A program made the translations under genes and the position numbers. From positions 1-55,908 of the forward strand of contig DSCJ01000003.1 in the NCBI GenBank assembly GCA_011049175.1: a stretch of 55,908 nucleotides of DNA, given 5' to 3'. Origin of the DNA: Bacteroidota bacterium. GTDB lineage: Bacteria > Bacteroidota > Bacteroidia > Bacteroidales > VadinHA17. The notes under the pieces are model-generated. The model was not told the DNA's origin. It was given only the letters and a program-made list of their open reading frames with translations, and searched no databases. This document shows positions 34,755 through 41,683 of the stretch, piece after piece; within the stretch, counting starts at the first letter, position 1, and every line of letters begins with the position of its first letter.

Positions 34755-36629
34755 TTATGAGGCAATGATTCCCAGTTCTTTCTGAAATTCTCTGAGGGCC
34801 TGAGGCACATCCTGGCGAATATGGATAAAATGCTTTACTCCGGCCTCCCTGAGTTTGTCCATATGTTCCTTCGGATAACCGGCCACCACCACCAGGGTTT
34901 TCTCTTTCAGCTTTTCTATAACAGAAGGCACAATCTCAGGATATTCCTCATCGGAACTGCAAATAACGGTAATATCCGCACGGTTTTTCACACTGGCGGC
35001 CATTCCTTCTTCCAGGCTGGCATACCCCGGATGATCCATGATCTCGAATCCGGCACAGGCAAAGAAATTCCATGCAAAAGAAGCACGGGCACGCCGCATG
35101 ACCGGATCGCCGTATGTCAGCAGCAACACCCTGGGACGCTTCCCGGATTTTTCCGTCTGCATCCGGATCTCCTCGTAAACCCTGGCAACACGGCATGGCC
35201 GGAGAGGCTGCAGAGGCATTTCGGAAGGGATCTCTTTTGCCTTATCAATCTTCACATCACCGGGTAATGTTTCATCGCTGTCGGCATACATGCTGGTTCC
35301 CACCAGCACATCTTTTCTGAGAGCCACATTACGGTCACGTTCTGCAACCACCTTTTCCACCTGTTCCTGAATCCATCCTTTCCGGAATGCTTCGGTAAAC
35401 CCTCCCATATTGTCCACTTCTCTGAAAAGCTCCCATGAGGCACCGATCATTGAATCGGTAAGGTTTTCCAGATAATAGGATCCTGCCGCCGGATCAGCCA
35501 CCCTGTTGAAATAGGCCTCCTCTTTCAGGATGATCTGGGTATTGCGGGCAATCCTTTCGGAAAAAGCAGAAGGATCGCGGACCAGGATATCAAAGGGTTC
35601 CACACTCAGCGAGCCCGTCCCGCCCAGTACGGCAGCCATGGCTTCGGTGGTCGACCGCAGCATATTTACGTAAGGATCATATATGGTTCTGTTTCGTTGT
35701 GAGGTGATACAATGCAGGTGCATGGGAGGTATGCGGCCGGGTTCCATGCCCCATGCCTCCAGTATTCTGCTCCACAGGTAACGCGCAGCTCTCAGCTTGG
35801 CTATTTCCAGGAAGTAATGCGATCCGGTCACCATGGAGAACTGGATCCTCGGGGCAACCTGCCGCACATCGAATCCCCTGCCGGTCAGAAAAGACAGATA
35901 TTCCTGTCCCATGGCCAGCCCGAAAGCCAGTTCCTGCACCAGGCTGGCCCCTGCATGATGAACGGCAGAGGTATGTACCGTGATCAGCCGGTATGCATTC
36001 AGTTTGTCCTTCCAGCCGGTAAAAACATGGACCAGCCGGTCCATCCCTTCGGCAGGATCATGGCCGGTAACACAGGTAGCCCCCAGCGGGTCGATCCCTG
36101 CCGAGCCCGATATTTTCTCCGGATGGCTGCCTCTGCCTGTAGCGTATCCATACAGCCAGGCAGGCAGATCGGCGGCGCAGGGAAATCCCTCGAAATACAA
36201 GGGCACCTTTTCCGGGTCAATGCCCTGAATCAGCCGGTCGAGCTTATCCACACAGGCTTTATCGCTGCCCGTATGCCTGAAGTTAAATACAAATCCGATG
36301 GCTTCGGCTCCCCGATCCAGCGCCTCCAGGGCTTTCCGGTTTGCTTTCGCAGGGTCGCTCACCCGGATGTCCTGCCTGATTTCCCAGTTGTTCGCGGAAT
36401 TACGTCCACCCCTCACAAAAGGGAACACGCCCGGCCGTCCTTCCAGGTAAGAAATGTTCTTCAGGTCTTCCGCCATATAATACGGCTGTACCTGAAAACC
36501 TTCCAGGGTTTTCCACACCAGCATTTTTTCATAATCCGCCCCCTTCAGGTCTTTCCTGATCTGGTCTTCCCATTCTTCGCGACTGACAGGGGGAAATGCG
36601 GAAAACAGCGGTTCATCTTTCCGGTCCAT
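34755..36629 (-). CDS. mutA: Methylmalonyl-CoA mutase, small subunit
   Basis: This 624-residue non-catalytic partner of MutB has the same two-domain plan (barrel plus Rossmann-like C-terminal domain) but lacks the cobalamin ligand: the equivalent of DGHDRG reads YGDPVMRRA. The region GTGSLSVEPFDI with RIARNTQIILKEE aligns in kind with the large subunit, showing their common origin. It is first in the two-gene unit and has its own promoter. Confidence 0.95.
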   Translation of the reverse strand: MDRKDEPLFSAFPPVSREEWEDQIRKDLKGADYEKMLVWKTLEGFQVQPYYMAEDLKNISYLEGRPGVFPFVRGGRNSANNWEIRQDIRVSDPAKANRKALEALDRGAEAIGFVFNFRHTGSDKACVDKLDRLIQGIDPEKVPLYFEGFPCAADLPAWLYGYATGRGSHPEKISGSAGIDPLGATCVTGHDPAEGMDRLVHVFTGWKDKLNAYRLITVHTSAVHHAGASLVQELAFGLAMGQEYLSFLTGRGFDVRQVAPRIQFSMVTGSHYFLEIAKLRAARYLWSRILEAWGMEPGRIPPMHLHCITSQRNRTIYDPYVNMLRSTTEAMAAVLGGTGSLSVEPFDILVRDPSAFSERIARNTQIILKEEAYFNRVADPAAGSYYLENLTDSMIGASWELFREVDNMGGFTEAFRKGWIQEQVEKVVAERDRNVALRKDVLVGTSMYADSDETLPGDVKIDKAKEIPSEMPLQPLRPCRVARVYEEIRMQTEKSGKRPRVLLLTYGDPVMRRARASFAWNFFACAGFEIMDHPGYASLEEGMAASVKNRADITVICSSDEEYPEIVPSVIEKLKEKTLVVVAGYPKEHMDKLREAGVKHFIHIRQDVPQALREFQKELGIIAS

Positions 36630-36651
36630 AGTCCCGTTTTTAAACTTTTCA

Positions 36652-36684
36652 CAAAGTTAAACGAATTTATGTGACAGCCTCCAA
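36652..36684 (-). promoter_or_regulatory. Promoter of the methylmalonyl-CoA mutase operon
   Basis: Minus-strand TAACTTTG (36659-36652) matches TAnnTTTG, with TTGG at 36684-36681 in the -33 position (21-base spacing). It lies 23 bases upstream of the mutA start and is one of the few promoters here with both elements. Confidence 0.6.
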
Positions 36685-36698
36685 TGACTTTTGTCATT
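36683..36698. repeat. Hairpin/inverted repeat over the mutA -33 region
   Basis: AATGAC-TTTT-GTCATT is a perfect six-base inverted repeat. It overlaps the -33 element of the mutA promoter in the divergent intergenic region and so is a candidate repressor or activator site. Confidence 0.35.
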
Positions 36699-36783
36699 CA
36701 ACCCGGCGTCCATCAACCGCATACTGCGGAGAGGAACAAACTCCTTTTTCATTCCCTGCATCCGAAAGGCTGAGGAAAAAACA

Positions 36784-36791
36784 TATCTTTG
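36784..36791 (+). promoter_or_regulatory. -7 promoter box of the cupin gene
   Basis: TATCTTTG is an exact TAnnTTTG match ending 18 bases before ATG 36810. It overlaps the TTG at 36789, which rules that codon out as the start. Confidence 0.6.
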
Positions 36792-36809
36792 AGCATAAAA
36801 ACACTGAAG

Positions 36810-37160
36810 ATGAAAGTCATTCGTTTCAAATCGGCTGAGAGCTATGAGCCGGAAAAGGACTGGAAGCGCCTGAGCCTGTGTGCGGAAAAGGACATATCCA
36901 TCGAGCATTTCATTAAACCGCCGGGGCATGCTTCCCCGAAACATGATCACCCGAACGCTCAGGTATTGCATGTTCTGGAAGGCAGGCTTTCGATCATCAC
37001 CGACGAAGAAGGGGAAGAATTCCTGGAACCCGGTGATACGGTTTACATTCCGGGCGGGCAGTCTCATATTGTCAGGAATCCTCTCAACAGGCCTTCTTCC
37101 GGCCTGGATATTTTTGTGCCCGGCCGTTCCTTCGATTTCTGGCTGAAACGGAAAAAATAG
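36810..37160 (+). CDS. Small cupin-domain protein
   Basis: This 116-residue single-domain cupin has metal ligands in the first motif HASPKHDHPNAQVLHVLEG (His, His, Glu-type spacing) and GDTVYIPGGQSHIV for the second motif (His). The GD and PGG signatures are classic. Small stand-alone cupins act as dioxygenases, isomerases, or sugar or metal sensors, and nothing around it decides which. The start at 36810 follows a promoter box at 36784. Confidence 0.85.
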   Translation: MKVIRFKSAESYEPEKDWKRLSLCAEKDISIEHFIKPPGHASPKHDHPNAQVLHVLEGRLSIITDEEGEEFLEPGDTVYIPGGQSHIVRNPLNRPSSGLDIFVPGRSFDFWLKRKK

Positions 37161-37165
37161 CCGGC

Positions 37166-37852
37166 TTATCTTGCCCGGCGGGTAGTGATCAGGATCACTC
37201 CGTTGGCTCCCTGAATTCCATATATGGCCGCGGTACCGTCTTTGATCACATCAATTGATTCCACATCGTGCGGATTTACTGAATTCAGATCGTGTATCCG
37301 CACTCCGTTCAGCAGGATCAGGGGCTCGGAATCCCGGTTGCTACTGCGACCCCTTATCCTGAGGGTAACTCCTCCGCCGGTCCTGAATACCTCCAGTCCA
37401 GGTACCTGTCCTGCCAGTGCCTGCCATACATCAGAATACCCAGCATAATTCACCCGGCAGGCATTCACAGAGGAAACAGAACCAGCCACCTCATCCCTGT
37501 TCTGCTCTCCATACCCTATATTTACAGTATTCCCTGATGGTAAAGAAACTGCCAGCGGAAAAGTACAGTTGATCTTTTTCCTTCCGCCGATGGCTTCTTC
37601 ATACAAACCTGCCAGGGGATGCCTGAAACCGATCGTGTCTGCTTCCGCCGTGATTTTAAGCCGGTAAAATCCCTTTTCATTGGTTACCCGGGGCGTTTCC
37701 TGCCCGTCAATCAGGACCCTCACACCGGATATGGGCGAGCCCAGGCTATCTGTCACCACGCCCCTGACCACCCCTTTCTGAGCCGAAGTTTCCGCAATGG
37801 CAAAACAAGCCAGCACAATAATGACGAGCGGTATTTTCACAGGGTTTCCCAT
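37166..37852 (-). CDS. Stand-alone TonB plug-domain protein with carboxypeptidase-like domain
   Basis: The protein has 228 residues with a signal peptide (PLVIIVLACFAIAETSAQ), then a CarboxypepD_reg-like domain (GVVRGVVTDSLGSPISGVRV), then a TonB-dependent receptor plug: VWQALAGQVPGLEV, LRIRGRSSNRDSEPLILLNG, VESIDVIKDGTAAIYGIQGA and NGVILITT. These are the SusC-type plug motifs, but the protein stops right after the plug. There is no 600-800-residue beta-barrel and no downstream open frame that could supply it, because the cupin gene converges five bases away. It therefore looks like a natural soluble plug, or an old remnant of a SusC-like receptor. Confidence 0.85.
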   Translation of the reverse strand: MGNPVKIPLVIIVLACFAIAETSAQKGVVRGVVTDSLGSPISGVRVLIDGQETPRVTNEKGFYRLKITAEADTIGFRHPLAGLYEEAIGGRKKINCTFPLAVSLPSGNTVNIGYGEQNRDEVAGSVSSVNACRVNYAGYSDVWQALAGQVPGLEVFRTGGGVTLRIRGRSSNRDSEPLILLNGVRIHDLNSVNPHDVESIDVIKDGTAAIYGIQGANGVILITTRRAR

Positions 37853-37926
37853 TTTGTTGTTTGGTCATGTGATACAATGCCAGGTATTAACAGGATGTAT
37901 CAGACAATTATATCGATTGGTGTATA

Positions 37927-39016
37927 TCAGTTCTTCCCGAACTCCATGAGGTATTCCTTGATGAAATCATTCAGATCCCCATCGAGTACAGCCTGTACAT
38001 TGGAAGTTTCATAGCCTGTGCGAAGGTCTTTCACCAGCTTGTAGGGATGAAGCACATAGCTGCGTATCTGTGAACCCCATTCAATCTTTTTCTTCTGGCC
38101 TTCGATACGCGCCTGTTCTTCCTGCCTTTTCCTCAGCTCAAGCTCGTACAGGTGCGATTTAAGTAATCGCATGGCATTTTCCTTGTTTTTCAGCTGCGAC
38201 CGGGTTTCCTGGTTTTCGATAACAATACCGGTTGGATGATGCCTCAGTCTGACCGCCGTTTCCACCTTGTTCACATTCTGCCCCCCGGCACCGCTCGAGC
38301 GGTAGGTTTCCCAGGTAATATCGGCCGGGTTGACCTCGATTTCAATATTATCGTCCACCACCGGGGAAACAAATACCGAAGCAAAGGTAGTTTGTCTTTT
38401 CCCCTGGGCATTGAAGGGAGAAATCCTTACCAGCCGGTGCACCCCGTTCTCACTTTTCAGGTTTCCGTAGGCAAAATCGCCCGTAAATTCCAGGGTAGCC
38501 GACTTAATGCCGGCCTCTTCACCCGGAAGCAGGTCAATTTCTCTTACCCGGTAATGATTCCTTTCCCCCCACCGGATATACATCCGCATAAGCATGGCTG
38601 CCCAGTCGAGCGATTCGGTTCCTCCTGCCCCCGAATTTATCTTCATGATGGCGCCCAGCCGGTCTTCTTCCTTGCCCAGCATATTCTTCAGCTCCAGTTC
38701 ACTGATCAGATCAAGGGCTTTCCGGTATTGTTGATCCACCTCTTCTTCTGAAGCTTCTCCCTCCCTGGCAAAATCGTACAGCACCTGCAGGTCATCCAGC
38801 GCCGTTTTGATCTTCCCGTATGCCAGGGTATATTCCTTCAGGGAAGCAATGTGCCTCAGTTTTTCTTCGGCTGCTCTGGGATCATTCCAGAAACCGGGGT
38901 CCCGGGTAACTTTCTCTTCTTCGGTAATGGCCTGCTGTTTCTTATCGATGTCAAAGATGCCTCCTCAGCGCATCCAGGCGCTCTGAAAGCTCTCTGATCT
39001 GTTCCTGATTGATCAT
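37927..39016 (-). CDS. prfB: Peptide chain release factor 2 (programmed +1 frameshift)
   Basis: RF2 ends translation at UGA and UAA. Translation starts at ATG 39016 ([14 protein letters not shown]...) and runs 21 codons to CTT TGA C, where the in-frame UGA (38953-38951) would stop it. A +1 shift at CTT resumes in the frame of GAC (38952-38950) and gives a continuous protein of 362 residues, the usual RF2 length. The stop-codon-recognition tripeptide SPF (ISPFNAQGK) and GAGGQNVNK with the GGQ catalytic motif are present. RF2 limits its own synthesis by recognising this UGA. prmC, encoding the methylase of the GGQ glutamine, is two genes upstream. Confidence 0.96.
38950..38965 (-). other. prfB programmed +1 frameshift site with AGGAGG stimulator
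   Basis: The minus strand reads AGGAGG CAT CTT TGA C: an anti-16S-like purine block (38965-38960), one codon, then the slippery CTT and an in-frame UGA followed by C. This is the classic RF2 recoding arrangement. A strong Shine-Dalgarno block is striking in a genome whose start sites mostly lack them. Confidence 0.93.
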
Positions 39017-39051
39017 GGTCTGTCAGTCTATTTTCCCTGTTCAACAATCCA

Positions 39052-39059
39052 CAAAAGTA
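39052..39059 (-). promoter_or_regulatory. -7 promoter box of prfB
   Basis: Minus-strand TACTTTTG, an exact TAnnTTTG match, lies 35 bases before ATG 39016 and after the recX stop. Confidence 0.5.
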
Positions 39060-39074
39060 CGAAAACTCCCGCTT

Positions 39075-39566
39075 TTATCCCATTTCGAAAGGATCACCGT
39101 GTGACAACCCCTCAATAAGCCTGTTGGCAAGCTCCGGCTCAAATCCGCGCGAAAAGGCAAAACGCTGTAATCTGGCCCTGACGGCCAGGGTATTCCCCTT
39201 TACCGTGCGCCTTTTTTTCTGCAGTTCCACCCGCATCATCTGCAGGTACTCATTGGAATCGACCTCATCGAGCGTCGGTTCGATCACCTCGTTATTTACC
39301 CCTTTCATCCTAAGAGCGTGTCTGATCTTCAGTTTTCCCCATTTATTGAACCTTACCCTGTCGCGAACGAAAGCTCTGGCATAGCGGAATTCGTCAAGAA
39401 ACCCTTCCTCCCGCAAACCGTCAATTACCTCCTTCACCTCCTCCCCGCTCAGTCCCCACCCACTCAGCTTCTGCTCGATTTCAGCCGTGCAGTATTCCCT
39501 CCGGGCACACATGGCCCGGGTTTTTTCCAGGGCTTCCTGTTTTGTCAAACGGATCATTTTCGTCAT
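39075..39566 (-). CDS. recX: Regulatory protein RecX
   Basis: The protein has 163 residues made of three-helix repeats, with the RecX signature KLSGWGLSGEEVKEVIDGL and GFLDEFRYARAFVRDRVRFNKWGKLKI. RecX binds RecA filaments and usually inhibits recombinase and coprotease activity. recA is not adjacent here. The ATG overlaps the prmC stop by four bases (ATGA). Confidence 0.93.
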   Translation of the reverse strand: MTKMIRLTKQEALEKTRAMCARREYCTAEIEQKLSGWGLSGEEVKEVIDGLREEGFLDEFRYARAFVRDRVRFNKWGKLKIRHALRMKGVNNEVIEPTLDEVDSNEYLQMMRVELQKKRRTVKGNTLAVRARLQRFAFSRGFEPELANRLIEGLSHGDPFEMG

Positions 39567-40444
39567 AATGAATCACTTTCCGGTTGTCTGAAGGCACGGA
39601 GCATTCTCCACCTGCCGTGGATATCCCGTGCGGGTGTGACCTGTTCCCAGCCTTTTTTACTGAAAAGTCCGGCCAGCGGTTCCATCATCTTTTCATGCAT
39701 TTCCACATAGATGGCTCCTCCCGGGATAAGCCGGCTTCTTCCGAATTCCTCCAGGGTCCGGTAAAATAAAAGCGGATCCTGGTCGGGTACAAACAGGGCC
39801 TGGCCCGGCTCCGCCTGTGCTACATGGGGCGCAAGGCTGTTCTTTTCACTTTCCGGGATATAGGGTGGATTTGAAACAGCCACTTCATATTGCTCAAGCG
39901 CAGGCCAGAAGCAAGGATCAAGGATATCTCCCTGAATCCACTTCACTTCCAGTTGCAGTTCCTTCCCGTTTATCCGCGAACAGGCCAGAGCCCTTTCATC
40001 CGCATCCACCCCGGATATTTTCCAGGCGGGCCGCTGTTCTTTCAAAGCCAGGGCAATACACCCGCTTCCGCATCCTATGTCGATCACCCGGCGGGGGTGT
40101 GAATCATTTTCCTCTAAAACCCACTGTACCAGTTCTTCCGTTTCGGGGCGGGGGATCAGCACACCTGGGTTAACCCCCATCTTCAATCCGCAGAACCAGG
40201 TATGACCCAGGATGTATTGTATGGGAACATGGTTTTTTAACCTTTCCAGGGCATCCAGCATCCAATCCTGTTCCCTGTCCTTCAAATTGGCAGAAAGATT
40301 CAGGTAAATTTCGGTTTTTTTATAATTTAGCTGCTCCATCAGAAGGTGGAACAGGTTCCTGATCTCCCGTTCGGGGTATAGTTCCCCGAGCTCATCCCTG
40401 AAGCGGCTGATCAATGCTGATATAGTCACTGGCTGGAAAGTCAT
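39563..40444 (-). CDS. prmC: Release factor glutamine N5-methyltransferase
   Basis: This 293-residue SAM-dependent enzyme methylates the Gln of the GGQ motif in RF1 and RF2. The N-terminal helical substrate domain spans about residues 1-75, and GHTWFCGLKMGVNPGVLIPRPETE leads the Rossmann fold; the SAM site is IDIGCGSGCIALAL and the catalytic NPPY lies in VSNPPYIPESE. It shares the locus with its substrate gene prfB. The promoter box lies only four bases ahead of the start codon, suggesting a leaderless message. Confidence 0.95.
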   Translation of the reverse strand: MTFQPVTISALISRFRDELGELYPEREIRNLFHLLMEQLNYKKTEIYLNLSANLKDREQDWMLDALERLKNHVPIQYILGHTWFCGLKMGVNPGVLIPRPETEELVQWVLEENDSHPRRVIDIGCGSGCIALALKEQRPAWKISGVDADERALACSRINGKELQLEVKWIQGDILDPCFWPALEQYEVAVSNPPYIPESEKNSLAPHVAQAEPGQALFVPDQDPLLFYRTLEEFGRSRLIPGGAIYVEMHEKMMEPLAGLFSKKGWEQVTPARDIHGRWRMLRAFRQPESDSL

Positions 40445-40448
40445 TACG

Positions 40449-40456
40449 CAAAGTTA
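40449..40456 (-). promoter_or_regulatory. -7 promoter box directly at the prmC start
   Basis: Minus-strand TAACTTTG matches TAnnTTTG. Only four bases separate it from ATG 40444, so transcription would begin at or next to the start codon. Confidence 0.45.
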
Positions 40457-40471
40457 ATCATTTCGTTCGGG

Positions 40472-41527
40472 ATGGAAGATCACAGGGTATACATGCAACG
40501 TTGTCTTGACCTGGCGGCCCAGGGTACCGGGAATGTGGCCCCCAACCCCATGGTAGGTTCGGTAGTGGTTTGCGATGGCAAGATCATCGGGGAAGGTTAT
40601 CACCGCCGATACGGAGGGGATCATGCGGAAGTGGAAGCCATCCGGTCGGTACGCAATCCCTCTCTGCTGAAAAACAGTACCCTGTATGTAAACCTCGAAC
40701 CCTGTGTCCATCACGGAAAAACACCGCCCTGTGCCGATTTGATTATGGCCCGGGATATCCCGCGGGTTGTGATCGGCACTCCCGATATCCATCCCCTGGT
40801 GGCCGGAAAGGGTGTGGAAAAACTCACAAAAGGAGGATGCCGGGTAGAAACGGGTGTTCTGGAAAAGGCCTGCCGGGATCTGAACAAACGGTTTTTTACC
40901 TTCCATGAAAAAAAGCGCCCTTTTGTGATCCTGAAATGGGCACAGTCGGCCGATGGTTTTATCGACACCGACCGGCAGCCCGGGGATCGGACTCCCCCCG
41001 TCTGGATCACCGGTGAATTCGAGCGGCGCCTGGTGCATAAATGGAGGGCCGAAGAATCTGCCATCATGATCGGAACCCATACCGCCCTCAAAGACAATCC
41101 CAGGCTCAATGTACGGCACTGGGACGGCCCGCAGCCTGTGCGGATGGTGCTCGACCGAACAGACTCACTGCCCCGCCGTCTGCATCTGTTCGACGGCAGC
41201 CAGGATACATGGGTTTTTACGGAAGAACCCTCCCGGAAGGAAGGACGGACAGAGTGGATACAGGTTGGTTTTCATGAAACGCTTTTGCAACAAATAATGA
41301 ATATCCTGTACCAGAGAAATATACTGTCGCTTTTCGTCGAAGGAGGAGCCATTTTGCTCCGCTCTTTCCTGGACGAAGGATGCTGGGATGAAGCGCGCGT
41401 ATTCACTGGCCACCAGCTATTTCAAAAGGGGGTCAGGGCACCCGCAACTCCCAAAGAACCAGCCTCCTGTACCCTCTTTGAAAAAAGCCGCCTGGCATGT
41501 TTTGTGAACAAATCCCGGGGCAGGTGA
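40472..41527 (+). CDS. ribD: Bifunctional riboflavin biosynthesis deaminase/reductase
   Basis: This 351-residue fusion carries out two riboflavin steps. The N-terminal cytidine-deaminase-like domain binds zinc through GGDHAEVEA (His and catalytic Glu) and NLEPCVHHGKTPPCADL (two Cys). The C-terminal NADPH-dependent reductase starts near PFVILKWAQSADGFI and contains VEGGAILLRSFL. Length matches full RibD. It is transcribed divergently from prmC with 27 bases between the start codons; no other rib gene is in the window. Confidence 0.96.
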   Translation: MEDHRVYMQRCLDLAAQGTGNVAPNPMVGSVVVCDGKIIGEGYHRRYGGDHAEVEAIRSVRNPSLLKNSTLYVNLEPCVHHGKTPPCADLIMARDIPRVVIGTPDIHPLVAGKGVEKLTKGGCRVETGVLEKACRDLNKRFFTFHEKKRPFVILKWAQSADGFIDTDRQPGDRTPPVWITGEFERRLVHKWRAEESAIMIGTHTALKDNPRLNVRHWDGPQPVRMVLDRTDSLPRRLHLFDGSQDTWVFTEEPSRKEGRTEWIQVGFHETLLQQIMNILYQRNILSLFVEGGAILLRSFLDEGCWDEARVFTGHQLFQKGVRAPATPKEPASCTLFEKSRLACFVNKSRGR

Positions 41528-41613
41528 TCATCTTTTTATCCGGAAAAACATTTTACCGGTCAAATACGTACAATATATGATCAAATTGTTCCTGCTGAAA
41601 GGGTTTTTCTTTT

Positions 41614-41621
41614 TATCTTTG
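41614..41621 (+). promoter_or_regulatory. -7 promoter box of the caspase gene
   Basis: TATCTTTG, an exact TAnnTTTG match, lies 62 bases before ATG 41684. A TTG at 41586-41588 is 25 bases upstream, a loose -33. Confidence 0.55.
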
Positions 41622-41683
41622 AAAACAGGCCTGTTCTTACTTATGACCTGAATTTATTGACGAAACCATTTAAAAAACATACC

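Noticed and set aside
35712-36674. 320-codon open frame opposite mutA
   Set aside because: Antisense shadow of the mutase small subunit, which has clear family motifs.
38856-39047. Separate 63-codon gene at the start of prfB
   Set aside because: It reads the third frame; frame 0 plus the +1 shift gives a perfect RF2 N-terminus, so this frame is not real.
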